In this document: piece by piece, positions 1 through 12,200 of the stretch | How the letters are laid out: each line of letters opens with the position of its first letter | Position numbering within the stretch: the first letter of the stretch is position 1 | Source: Casuarina equisetifolia | Lineage: Eukaryota; Streptophyta; Magnoliopsida; Fagales; Casuarinaceae | Direction of reading: 5' to 3' | Assembly: GCA_028551475.1 (NCBI GenBank) | Contig: CM052361.1 | Span: forward strand, 5,339,501-5,403,500 | DNA length: 64,000 nucleotides | Translations under genes and position numbers: made by a program | Notes under the pieces: generated by a model | The model's input: only the letters and a program-made list of their open reading frames with translations | What the model was told of the DNA's origin: nothing | Database searches by the model: none

Positions 1-1088
1 GGCTGCCCCAAGTGCACTAGAGATGATCCAAATAATATTATTTGTTGGTCTTGAAACATTATTTGATATCTCTTTGGTGAGCTAAATTTCGGAACCCCAA
101 AATACTAATTTGGGCTTTTATGCGCTTAGCATTCAACGTTAATTTAGAAACTCATATTTTGCAAAGGTGCTGTGTTTGAGCATAAGTATTTTGAAAAGTT
201 AAATATTCTGTTCGTAGTGCTCACGACATGAAGTGGATTGAACATATTCATCCTTTGTGTGCATTGGTTCCCTTTATAATTATTTTTAATGAATATGTAA
301 GTTTATTCATCTAAGAACAAAAGAATACAAAGACTTATATATAAAAATATTTTCTCACACACTTTGAGTTGCCAAAATATATGTTCTTGTGATTCATATT
401 AATTCCTTTTTGAACATATATTGGATTGTTACGGTGCAGCAAGTTCATATTTGATATATCATCTTTGGTTGTCTGACAACATTGAAAGATTGCTGAGAAA
501 TATTTTTTACTGCTTAATAGCTAGGCAAATATTCATTGTATATTCTTATAATTTAGGCTGTAAACTAAGGGATTAGTACTGAAGTTAACTATTTGTAATC
601 CCTTGTATTAGAACTAGATTTTCTCTTGTTGAAGAGAATGGATGATCACCTGCACAGAATTTCAGACTGAATCATGCATGATAGAACAGACAATGGAGAA
701 AGAAATGAAAATGAATTACCAGCCTGCGTCAGGAAAATGGGAGAGGGAGAGAGCATGTTCCAGACAGGAATAAGGGACCGTCGCTGCAATGTCTACTGCC
801 CACTTCAGCAAGCTTTCAAAGGCTCATGTGTTGTTCTCGTTCTTGTTGCTGCAATGGATCTTCTGTTTTTTATCTAATTATGCCCCTTCCCATGCTTCGT
901 TTAATACTCCATCAAAAGGAGCGGCTCTCCGGTTAAGCATATTGCAGCGTGTGCCTTGGCCAGAGATGTCGCCCACAATCCTCATGGAAAATTTCGAATA
1001 AAAAGTACAAAATACTATTTCATGTTCTTTTTTTTCCATGAGAAATTTATCATGAACATTTTCCTAGATGAACATAAGAAATCTAGAA
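1..1088. repeat. Segmental duplicate, copy A
   Basis: This stretch matches 14232-15250 almost base for base, with small indels, from the shared start near 'ccaagtgcactagagatg' to the shared end near 'gaacataagaaatcta'. Its right third (about 700-960) also matches the 5' end of the SDG40 gene at 31890-32200. The left two thirds (1-690) match only the 14232 copy and carry no recognisable gene. At about 1088 the homology stops and the sequence runs into a fragment of an LRR receptor-like protein, so the end is a rearrangement junction. Confidence 0.85.
719..866 (-). pseudogene. SDG40 exon 1 remnant (copy A)
   Basis: Read on the minus strand, this is homologous to SDG40 coding exon 1 (31918-32069), including the segment around the second Met and the SCLGHALSLS-like stretch. 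An extra base next to the internal ATG (plus strand 'aaaggctcatg' against 'aaagctcatg' in the native gene) shifts the frame. No downstream SDG40 exon follows on this strand. The same extra base occurs in the remnant at 14867-15009, so the two remnants share a history after separating from the native gene. Confidence 0.7.
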
Positions 1089-1117
1089 ATGTTTTTAGAA
1101 ATTTATCACCACCAAGT

Positions 1118-1303
1118 GCTGATTATGAAGGCGGCAAGGACAGTGATTGGATGGAGATGGGATGGTTTTACATGGGCCTACCGTTGGGATTCATAGTGGG
1201 CTTTTGGGGTGTATGGGGTCCACTAGTGTTCAAAAAGTCTTGGAGATATGCATACTATAAGTTTTGGGATAATCTAAGGCATCGAATCTTTGGGAGTGTC
1301 TGA
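1118..1303 (+). pseudogene. LRR receptor-like protein, C-terminal fragment
   Basis: The reading frame gives the acidic juxtamembrane stretch, a transmembrane segment (FYMGLPLGFIVGFWGVWG) and the short basic tail (YAYYKFWDNLRHRIF) typical of EIX/Cf-type receptor-like proteins, ending in a stop at 1301-1303. It corresponds closely to the last 62 codons of the broken gene at 4134-7027. No LRR-coding sequence precedes it; upstream DNA is the SDG40-related duplicate. An open frame with an ATG at 1022 crosses the junction and would encode 93 residues, but nothing shows that it is expressed. Best explained as the 3' stub of a deleted array member. Confidence 0.8.
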
Positions 1304-2330
1304 AATTGAAGAACTACCCCGGGCAACGTGTTGTGTGTATTGTAAAAGAAGAAAAAAAACTTGTTTTCATTTAATGAAGTAATGCTTCTTTATTTGTGGC
1401 TCTCGTTTCTATTTTTTGCGTGTCTTTGATCTTCGACTCGATCATAGCAAAACCCCTTTGTCACAAAAGAGAAGCCCAAAAACGCTTCCTCACGTTCATG
1501 TATGTCCTGCAGCTCCAGTGCAATACTTTGTACCCAACGGTCAAGTGTTGTTTTGAATGATTTAAGTCCCCGTAACCATGTTATTCAATACAAGAAATAA
1601 AAATAATAACAAAAACAGTAATACCATTAATATTTTCTTTTTCCATTTTCAAAATAATGTTATTTGTAAGGACTATCGGTTCCCAAGGGTAAGTAACAGA
1701 AAAAAAAAAAAAAAAAAAGGCATGTAAGCTAAAAAAATTTAAAAATCTAAAGTCAGCCTCAACTTCTGGTACGAAAAGTGATGGTTGATTTTGGTGGTCC
1801 AAACAAACGACGGGATAAGGCAACTACTGTTGAAATTTTCCACCACTACAGCTTATGCAACTTCCAAATTGTTCCTTGGAATCGGGCCTGTTGCCTCTGA
1901 CTAAATTTGTGCCTAAAACAAATTGTCATTACTGATTTCTACTTCAAATAGGAGTAGTTGAGTCCAATCTTTGCGCCAGCCCACAAGACAAGTTATCTAA
2001 TGTTTTTTCCACAAGTGCTGTCATTGTTCATGACTATGCTTGAGCCTTATTACCAAATCCTTATTGATGACTACTACAGAAAAGAATAGAATGGTTGTTT
2101 CCCGTCCTTGTCCCAAACTGTGGGACAAGTCATCATTGATTTCTATTTCAAGGAGGGGTAATTAATTCCAGCCTCTGCACCAAACCATAAGATAAGTTGT
2201 CTAGTGTTTTTTCACAAGTTCATACCTTTATACTACAACCTGCTTGTGAATGGTTGAAAAACAAATGCTAGGGCAAGAAAAAAGAGAAGAAAAAAAAAAG
2301 TACCTTCGTTTTCTAATTAAAAGGTATGAA
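1304..2330. repeat. Receptor-like protein 3' flank, first copy
   Basis: The sequence after the RLP stub matches the DNA after the second RLP (7028-8130) in order: 3' UTR-like stretch, 'taatattttctttttc' block, 'gtgatggttgattttggtgg' block, and a module containing 'ataagttgtctaatg' and 'gaatggttgaaaaa'. A poly(A) run lies near 1700 and an (AT)n microsatellite near 2393-2411. This looks like the intergenic spacer of a former tandem RLP array. No coding sequence was found. Confidence 0.7.
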
Positions 2331-4030
2331 AGGTCTCATTTTTTCCTAAGGATAAGTAGCAATGCGAAAGGTATGAAAGGTAAAAATTATAAAATATATA
2401 TATATATATATAATTATTTAAAAATTATAATAATTAAAAATAATTAAAAATTAAAACATTTGTTTTTATTTAAAAATATACTTTAATACAATTGCTAGAC
2501 ACACGTCTTTTCTAGACGTCTTAAAAATTCATTCCGAAGATAAGTCATTTAAATTTAAGTCGTTTTAATGCTTTTAATGTTCTTCAAAAGTGTGGTTTGC
2601 GTACCTACCACGCTGTCCCCTGGAGAGAGTCCATTGCCCGTGACTCAGTTCGTTCTTTGGGCTATCATTAATTTCCAGCACAAAGTTGATTTTTGGAGTT
2701 GAAGCAATCCGTGGAACAAGGCATTGATTCTTAAAATTTTCCACAACTACACTTTATTCCTGCGGAAGGGCGCATTGCCGGGACTATATTTGTGTCTTAA
2801 CCAATAAAGTCATCCTTGATTCCTGCTTCAGTGAGAGTAGCTGACTACGGTCTATGGACCAAACCATGGGGCAAGTCATCAAATGTTTTGTTTTGTTTTT
2901 GTTTTATGTTTTTTTTTTTGTTTTTCCCCACCGGTGCACACCTTTATAGTAGAACGAGTGTGTGAGTAGTTGGAAACAAATGGTAAGGCGAGAAAAATGA
3001 GATAGAAAAATGGTCGAAAGATAGAAGGTATTACATTTCCCCTTGGAGGGTAATATTTTTTGAAGTATCTTAGTAGTGAAATGTCACTCGAATCAGCGTG
3101 TAATGCTTATTTTTTCCGCAAAATTAAGAATATTGTGGAACGATTATGGCGTAAAATTCATCCAACATGTAAAAGGAGGGCGTATATACACCACGCATAG
3201 AGAATACAAGGCAGATTTGACTTTTATTTCTTGTCATGCGTGGCAAATGTTTGATATTTTGTCTTGTTGGAATCTAGCATTTTGTGACCATTGACTCGCG
3301 GTGAGGAACCTGGTTGGTACCTTCAGATTGTTGCCTCCGGTAATTAAAGAACCACTACAGAAAAATATATGTGTATATGAAAGAAAAAGAAAACCAAAAT
3401 AAATATGCACAACTTTCTTAAGTTATCACTTATGTATTTGCAAATACCTTTGTTTCTCTCTCACTCGCTCTTTGTTTTGTTCTTAATCCCTATTATCTTT
3501 TAAGAGTAAGAAGTGCCGTAAAAGACATGCAGGGCTTAAAGAATATCTTTTCCTCACCGCGAAAGACATGTAAGAGTCTGTATCCATCAGGCACACACTT
3601 ACACACAGATATCTTTTCCTCGCGTAACAAATATTTACTCTGAGGGTAATCCTTTTAAATTCAGGGCGCGTTAATGGTTCTAATGCCCTTCGCAAGTATG
3701 ATTTACGGACCTATCATGTTGACCCTTGTGTCCATTGCCAAGAATGTGTTTATGCCTTGGGCTACTACGTCACCGCAATTTCTAGTACGAAGGGAATGGA
3801 TGGATTTTTGGTCTTGGAGACAAAGCGGTGGTCAAGACATCTGATGGTTTCTTTTGGTCTGCAGACAAAACCATGGTATATGTCATCGAACATATTTCCA
3901 CAATGAATAATTTTTAGTTAAAAAGGCGTGTGAAATGGTTAAAATATGTGCTTGGTGGCGAGGAAAACGAGAAAAGAATGGTCGAAAGTAATAAGCGTTT
4001 TATGACCCACCCCGTACTCCACCTTTTTAT
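2331..4030. repeat. AT-rich spacer with repeated RLP upstream modules
   Basis: No gene was recognised here. Degenerate copies of one module are spread through it: about 2560-3035 and again 3660-4000. Each has a 'tacctaccacgctg'-like start, a 'caaaccatgggg' box and a 'gaaaaatgg' end. The last copy lies directly upstream of the RLP TATA element. Short open frames such as 3076-3294 and 3483-3695 have no protein resemblance and are treated as chance. Confidence 0.5.
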
Positions 4031-4034
4031 CTCC

Positions 4035-4043
4035 TATATATAG
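4035..4043 (+). promoter_or_regulatory. TATA element of the RLP pseudogene
   Basis: The sequence TATATATAG lies about 95 bases upstream of the ATG at 4134, a normal TATA-to-start distance for a plant gene with a short leader. It follows the last upstream module described for 2331-4030. Its function is inferred from position only. Confidence 0.45.
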
Positions 4044-4133
4044 GCCAGCGTCTCATACCAGAGTGTAACTCGTTTCTGTATTGTTCACTTCTCCATTCTC
4101 CAGCAAAAGACACAAAAACTTCTCTATCGTGTC

Positions 4134-7027
4134 ATGGGAATGCTTATGGATAGGAAGGTCAATGTTTCGGTACTTATGCATTGGTATGTGTTCTTGGCAA
4201 CTACCTTATTTACCTGTAGTCTTCGGATTGGAAATGTTATTTGCCAAAACAGAGAGAGAGAAGCCCTCCTTACTTTCAAACAACGTATCAAAGATTCTTC
4301 GAATCAACTCTCCTCTTGGACAGGCAAAGAATGTCGTGTGTGGCTAGGAATCAGTTGTGACAATATGACTGGGCATGTTGTCCAACTAAACCTTATGAAC
4401 ATGGGGTTGTTGGTATTTCTAGACAATTCTCTAAAGGAATTAAATCATCTTTACTCTTTGAATCTTAGTGGGAGTATTGTTACAAATGATCATGTTCCAA
4501 AATTTTTGGGCTCTTTTCAAAATTTGGAATATCTAGCAATTTCTAGCCCCATTATGAGGGTTGATAATCTTGAGTGGTTGTCTAAGCTTTCTTCTCTAAA
4601 ATCCCTATAAATGAGTGGAGTCATTCTTAGTAAAGTATCTAACTTATTCCAAATACTAAACATGTTTCCTTCTTTGTCAAAATTAGTGTTGTCTTATTGT
4701 CAACTCCATATCGATTATGATCCTACTCTTTATATTAATTTTTCATCTCTCACTGTGCTTGATCTTTCATCGACTCATATTTCTTATCCAATATTTGGTT
4801 GGATATCTAACCTTACATCTATTGTTACACTTGATTTAAGTGCTACTTTATTCCTGCTTCAAATCCAGTTGTTTTCCATACCTCTACACTAAAAAATCTA
4901 TATCTTTGTGCCAATAACTTTTCCACAATACCAAATTGGCTCTATAATATGACTAATCTTAAGAAACTAGATCTTTCAGAGAATTATATTCAACACTTAC
5001 TTCCTAATGATATTAACTACATTTCTCACCTAATTGATCTTGACTTGTCAAATAATCAACTTTATTTAAGTAGCACCCCTTTTCATGTGACATTGCATAA
5101 CATATGTACCCTAGAAAATGTAGATCTTGGTTTCAACAAGTTTTCTTCAATACCATATTGGTTGCAAAATGCAACTAATCTTTAAACCCTTGGTCTTTCA
5201 AATAATCTTTTGGCATGTATCTTTCTTAGTTATTTTTGGTCCTTCTCCCATCTTATGGATCTTGATCTATCAAACAATAATCTTCAAGGAGAGTTGTCTA
5301 TAGTTCTAGGAAATGTCTCAGCATACAAAGTCAAGAATTTAGAGTTTCTATATTTAAGTGGTAACTCATTCTATGGTTCAATTTCCATGTCTATTGGTAC
5401 ATTATTGTCATTGAGAGAATTAGATGTGGCTCAAAATCATTTGAATGGAATAATTCCTAAAAGTCTTGGAAATCTTTTGAACCTTGAACAATTAAGCATA
5501 TATGACAATGCTTTGGAGGGTTCTATGTCCAAGTTGCATTTTTCCAGCCTAACAAGATTGAAACTATTTTCAACCTTTTCAAATAGGTTGAATTTGAATG
5601 TATGCTCTGATTGGGTTCCTCCTTTTCAACTTCAAATTTTGGACTTGAGTTCATGGCAATTGGGACCAAGATTTCCAACATGAATTCAATCACAGAAAGG
5701 TCCCCAATATCTAGGTTTATCCAATGCCAAAATTTCAGGTGTAATCCCTTCTTGGGTTTGGAGTGGCTATCTCCAACTCTATACATTAGACCTTTCTCAC
5801 AACCAAATTCATGGCCCACTCCCCCCACATTTCTCTTCTACCCTTCAAGAACTAGATCTTTCTTATAACTCATTCCATGGGTCTTTTCCTCCAACTTTTT
5901 GTGAAGAAAGGGATAATAGAAATTTGAATAGTCTTGACTTATCAGGAAATATGTTATCCGGAAAGCTTCCTGACTGTTGGGCGAACTATTCTTCATTGGC
6001 AATTTTGCAATTGGGGGACAACAACCTGGTAGGAAATATACCAAGCTCCATATGCTCACTTCGAGTAGTATCCTTGTACAAAAATAGTCTATTGGGAAAT
6101 TTAGCATTGTCCTTGCAGAATTGCACATCCTTTATGGTTTTAGACTTGGGTGAGAATAATTTCTTTGGTGACTTATCAATCTGGTTGGGCAATACTAGTT
6201 TGGATATTTGGGTACTTATTCTTCACTCAGATAAGTTCGAGGGCAGCATTCCTAGAGAGCTTTGCCACCACGACTCTCTTCGAATCTTGGACCTTTCACA
6301 TAACAACTTCTCAGGAAACATTCCCCAGTGCTTTGGTAATTTCAGCAGCATGATTTCCACTTCAACTTCAGATGAAGGTTATTTTGAGGTACAAGCGTGT
6401 TCTTGGTAACAAAGGGGAAACTCTATGAATACGAAGGGAAACTTCTTAGCCTTGTCAGAAGCATCGACCTCTCAAGCAACAGATTAACTGGCGAGATGCC
6501 ACAAGAACTCACCAATCTCTTTTCGCTGAGATAGATACCTGAATCTCTCGAACAATCAACTCTATGGAAGGATTCCAAAGAACATCAATGCTATGAAGCA
6601 GTTGGAGACGTTGGATGTCTCAATAAATCAACTCACTGGTGTGATACCTCAAAGTATGGCAAGTTTAACTTTCTTAAATTATGTGAACTTTTCATATAAT
6701 GACTTCTCTGGCAGAATTCCCACTAGCACTCAGTTTCAAAGCTTTAGTGGACTCACTTTCATCGGCAATCGTGATCTTTGTGGACCTCCATTGACAACCG
6801 AATGCCCTGGTGATGACAAATCGCATAAACCAGTACCACGTGCGGGTGATGAAGGCGGCAAGGACAAGGGCTGGATGGAGATGAAGTGGTTTTACACGGG
6901 CATGCCGTTTGGATTTGTAGTGGGTTTTTGGGGTGTATTGGGTGCACTAATTTTCAACGAGTCTTGGAGATATGCATACTACAAGTTTTGGGATGATGTG
7001 AAGCATCGGATCTTTTGGGGTGTCTAA
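4134..7027 (+). pseudogene. LRR receptor-like protein (EIX/Cf type), broken
   Basis: A single-exon gene for a cell-surface immune-type receptor-like protein. In order it shows a signal peptide, an LRRNT cap (REREALLTFKQRIKDS, then CRVWLGISC), a long run of plant extracellular LRRs (LDLSNN and IP motifs), an acidic spacer, a transmembrane segment (about 6895-6960) and a short tail ending YAYYKFWDDVKHRIF, with no kinase. It is disrupted throughout: TAA at 4608-4610, a frameshift near 4848, TAA at 5183-5185 where a Gln codon is expected, TGA at 5681-5683 where Trp is expected, a frameshift near 6398, and a 4-base duplication near 6530. The total length and the order of parts are otherwise those of a complete EIX-like protein of about 950 residues, so decay came after duplication of a whole gene. 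Confidence 0.88.
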
Positions 7028-8130
7028 AAGAGAAGAACTGTCCCAGGCCATGTGTTGTGTATTGTAGAAAAAGAAGGGGAAAAAAGAAAAAAACAAATTT
7101 GTTTTCATTTAATGAAGTGATGCTACTGGTTTTGGGTTCTACTTTCTATTTTTGCGAATCTTCGATCCCGGAACTCGAACATAGCAAAATCCTTTTGTCA
7201 ACCCAAAAATGCTTCCTCTCATTGATATCCGTCACACTGCTCCGATACAATACTCTGTACACACGGTCAAGTGCCGTATTGAATCGTCTAGTCCCCGTAA
7301 ACCATATTATTCAACGCGAGAAATAACAATAATAACATCAATGATACTACACTTAATATTTTCTTTTTCTAGTTTCAAAACATTTTTATTTCAAGGACTA
7401 CAGGTTCCTAAGGATAAGTGACAATGCAAAAGGTATGCATGGGAAAAAGAAATTTAAAAATCACTTTTTGCTCGACAGGAAATTTAGTACAATTCTTAAA
7501 CACAGACAGATACATTTTCTTGACACCACAAAATTAATTTTGAAGATAATCCTATTAAATTCAAGTCGTTTCAATGCTCTTGATGCTTTTCACAAGTTCG
7601 ATTTACGTATCTGCCACGCTAGTTTGTGCCTCGGGCTACTAAGTCAGCGTCAATTTTTGGTACAAAAAGTAATGGTTGATTTTGGTGGTCAAAACAAACC
7701 ATGCTACAGCTTATGCAACTTCGAAGTAGCTTGGGAAGGGCCATTGCCCCTGAATACGTTTGTGCCTAAAACTACTAAGAAGAATAGTTGATTCAAATCT
7801 TTCAGCCCCACCATAACAGACAAGTTGTCTAAATTCGTTTTCCAACAATTTCTGTCATTGTTCGTGACTGTGTTTGCTCCATGAATTACTAAGTCATCGT
7901 TGATGACTAGTAAAGAAAGGGATGGTTGTTTCCGGCCTTTGCCCCGAACCGTGGGACAAATCATAATTGATTTCTACTTGAAAGAGGAATAGTTAGCTCC
8001 GGTCTTTTCAACAAACCATGAGATAAGTTGTCTAATGTTTTTCCGCGATTGCATACCTTTGCAGTAAAACATGCGAGTGAATGGTTGAAAAAACAGGTGC
8101 TACGGGGTGAAAAATGGTCATTTTATCCAA
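7028..8130. repeat. Receptor-like protein 3' flank, second copy
   Basis: This matches 1304-2330 block by block and includes another upstream-type module at about 7920-8125 with no RLP after it. Around 8165 the sequence changes to SDG40/PSY spacer. The layout implies that a further downstream RLP has been lost. No coding sequence was seen. Confidence 0.65.
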
Positions 8131-8164
8131 CTAAAAGGAGTGATTTTGGGGCCAGAAAACTGTT

Positions 8165-8930
8165 CGTTTAAGCATATTGCGGTGTGCTTTAGTGGAATTA
8201 AGGGTTAAACTTTTTTCTTTTTCTTATTTTTGGTTTATGCGAATTACCCTAAAGTATTTGAGCACTACGATCCCAAAACCTAAGGTTAGATACTTGAGAT
8301 CATGATTTGTTTAATATTTTTGTATGTGAGACACAAGAATAATAAATGTGTGAATAAGAAGATTTTTGTTATTAATTAAGTTATGGAGGTTGACATTGGG
8401 ATCGGGTTGTTGCTAAAGTTTTATTAACTATGCTGGAAACCCTTCTTGACCAGCAAAACATAGTCATGAAAAAATTATCAAGACAATAACAAAGAAAAAT
8501 ATAAATTTATGGAAAGATACAAAAGTAAAAACGACTGATACTAAATTGATTGAACTAAATAATATGGTTGAATTGGTAATTTTTAGCTATCATTTGGACG
8601 AGCGGAAGTTAACCTTGAGCTACATTCCTGCCAGTCTTGTTCTCCGTCGAAGTATTTCAACACAACGGCCCAATCTCGGCTCGTTATACAATATTCGTCT
8701 TCGTGAAACAGCCGCTAACACAAAACCCACTTTCTTTCACTTGTTAAAGCGAAATGTTTGTGACATTATTGTTTTCCATGTCTTCCAAGGCCTGTGGATC
8801 TCAGTCCACCAGCTACTAGCCACAAGTTTCACCAACAAATGAACTGCTTTAGACATTTCTTTTAAAAAAAGAATAAAAAAATTATTACAATGACAAGCAT
8901 CCAATTTATGCACATAAGATGTCAAATTCC
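8165..8930. repeat. SDG40-PSY spacer, copy B
   Basis: It begins with the block 'taagcatattgc' shared with copies at about 933, 15083 and 32173. It then matches 15270-15867 ('aaaacctaaggttaga' block) and continues into sequence matching 19486-19880, which is the same spacer after the copia insertion. It leads directly into the decayed PSY at 9213. It is therefore the uninterrupted allele-like version of the spacer upstream of the intact PSY and gives the pre-insertion sequence for the copia element. Confidence 0.8.
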
Positions 8931-9212
8931 AAATTTTACAACCGCAATTCCTGCTAACTTACCAATTGAGCTAGAGCTGACTAGAGACTGTATTTTTGGT
9001 TCTCATACAGGACTTGCTTTGCTGTTTGACACACAGAGCATTCTTGAGTGGTTTCAATTGTAAAAGCTTATTGCTTTGTAGTCCTTTCCCAGGAAGGCGA
9101 ACAGTGTTTCTTTCGAGGAATAGCTTTCGTAAATTACTGATGGAGTTTGAGGAAGCCAAGAAGGAAAAGTGTCTCACTGGATATGGAAGTGAATAAGATT
9201 TCAAGTGCAATG

Positions 9213-12200
9213 ATGTCTGTGGCCTTCCTATGGACAGTCGACCCAATTGTTAAGATATCCAATAGCTTTGGGTTCTTCAATTCGGTCAGAGATGCAAACC
9301 AGGCTTTAGATTCTTTAATGCTTGTACGCCGAGATTCGAGAACGATCAGAGCTAAGCAGAATAGGGAACAGAAATGGAATCGGTGCTGTCTCCGTCGAAA
9401 TGTGTTCATTAGTTAGTGGGTCAAGCTTAGATCGTGGAAGCCAAATTCTGGTGTTATCTAGCATGGGAGCAATCTCTGTAGGAGAAATCGCTCTATCATC
9501 AGAGCAGAAGGTTTACAACGTGGCTAAGAAGCGACTGAGGCCTAGTGACGATCTTGCTGCGAAACCGGATGTTCTTCTTCCGGGGACACGCAGCCTGTTA
9601 CGCGAAGCTTATAACCTTTGTGGAAAAGTTTGCGCAGAGCACGCCGAGACATTTTACCTAAGTTAGCCTGCTCTACTTTGTCCTTGAAGCGGAATCTCAA
9701 TTCGAGATTGGATTTTAGAGATATAAATGCAGTCTCGGTATTGCTTTCGAATTCCAATTGTTATTAATTTTTGCACTTTTTAGGAACTCTGCTAATGACC
9801 CCTGAAATGCGAGGGGCGTTCTGGGCAATAGATGGTGAGTAGCAGTGACCTTCAATCAGAACTTTTTCTAATCCGAATGTCTTTTCACTGATTGTTAGTT
9901 TGACATTCTTCCCACTTGTTGAATAGTAAAGAATTTGGTCCCGTATTGACATTTCTGAAGTGTATTACTAGAGTTTCTTTGAGTATTTGAATCAATGCTG
10001 CAGTTAATAAACAGAGTCTTGCCTGGAAGGAAGCTTTATTCTCTTCAAATTTGTCCCGATTGATAGTTAATATGTCCGAGAATGTCATTGTGAGACAAAT
10101 AAAATTGATCTAAGAACAACAGGATTTGAAGATATCTACAAATCTTTTCCAACTTGGCTGTGCGAGGGAACTACTTGGGAACTTAATTTCTTTTATCACG
10201 CTGTTACAAATGAATCCAATTTCTGCATGCTAACAAGTTCTGTCCTAATTTTTTTTAAACATGGAAAACTACAAGTCATAAACTAACTGATTTGCACCTA
10301 TTATTCGAGCTCCCAAATAGTTTAGAGTGGATGGTTCATGTCATCATGCTGTGAGAGTTTTTTCTTTTCTTTTCTTTCTTAAAAGGGAGAGGTTAATGCT
10401 GAAATAGGAGTTCGAGTATCTTAACTATCCAACGTAATTCATATCTTGTATCTTTAAATCTGTCGTTTTATGATTTTGGCTTTCGTTGTTATGCGAAATA
10501 GGAAAATGTAATATCATTTTTCATTCAATAAGCCCAGAATTCCAAATGTAAGCAATTTCTATGCGTGTGGCTTCAAGGTCAAGAAAGTAAAATTGTTTCA
10601 TATTTTTATTTTTTATGATCCAAATTTATTTGAAATTAAGGTTTGAGTTAAATTTGTACTTTTCTTAAAATGTTGCTACACAGACAGTTTGGGCTAGGAG
10701 GACAGACGATCTTGTTGATGGGCCTAATGCTTTATACATAACACCATCGGATCTAGATAAGTGGGGGGCACGATTGGAAGATCGTTTTGAAGGTTGTCCA
10801 TTTGACATACTTGATGCTGCTTTATACGATACAGTTACCAAATTCCCAGTTGATATCCAGGTTATACTTTACTTTTGAGAAATCAATGAAATATCATACT
10901 AGGTCTCATTTAAATTTTTGCACTATCCTATTGTATCAACTGCATTAAGGTGCAGTTGCAAGCTACTACGAAAACACACCTTAAAAACATACTGCATTTT
11001 TAAAACTTAAACTTCATAATGCATTACAACATCAAACATTTCCAACTTTTTGTTTCGAACTTTACCTTCTAAAGTGAGTCTTTGAAGTGGCCAACGTTTT
11101 ACGCTTGCCATGGCCTTCTCTAGAGATGAAGACTTTGGGGGGATTGGGGATTGTGTCTAAAGAACCAATCAAACTTGTAAACTCCAATTCACTTAGAACT
11201 TTGATTGTTATTTCAAATACCAAACAATATTCCACCTTCCCAATGGCTTGGATTGTCAATAAGAAATAAGTTTTTGAAGTATCCATTACATTCCTTATCT
11301 CATCAAGGTTTAAGTGGAACTAGTTCACTGATAATTCTCTCAACAAAGTTATAGTATAGTATGTTCTTTTATAGTTATTGTCTTGCTTGTTATTGAAATT
11401 TTAACCTAATTGTATGGATTGCACTATTGTAGCCATACAAGGATATGATTGTAGGAATGAGAATGGATATCTGGAAGTTAAGATACAAAAATTTTGATGA
11501 GCTATACCTCTATTGTTGTTATGTGGTTGGGATGATTGGGCTAATGAGTGTTTCAATCATAGGCATTGCACTTGAATTGCAGGCAACAACAAAGAGTGTA
11601 TATAATGTTGCCTTGGCATTAGGAATTGCAAACCAACTAACCAATATACTTAAGGATGTTGGAGAAAAGTAAGTGCAAAGCTTTTGAAATTTCATTTCAA
11701 TCTTACTAGCAATATAACTACAACAACAATGCACACAACATGGAGTTTATTTCATGTCTTGAATTATTAAGCCATCTATATATAAATTCTCGTATCCTAA
11801 AATTTACTAGAACTCTTTGAAAATAAAATATCAAAATAAGGTAGATAATTCTCATACATAAGTATATAATTAGTTCATCAAATGCAGTACAATCAATATG
11901 TTCAGAGATGCATGTTGTATCAGCATTTGTTAATGCTAGTCTTGTTTCAAAATTAAAATTTTTAAAAAAATTGATGTCAAAACTTATTCCTTATACCTAG
12001 AATCATATATTTAAAATGGTCAATTTCCTAATCCTAATTAGTACACATACTTATGTTCCATGGTTGCCTAGAGAAAAGATAAAGATCTAAAAGATTTTGA
12101 AATTAGTGATTATATTTAATGTGGATGCACTCAAATCCTAATATTATAAGTTCTCCTATCAAGGAGTTAAGAGTCCATATTATGATCCAATAGTCCAAGA

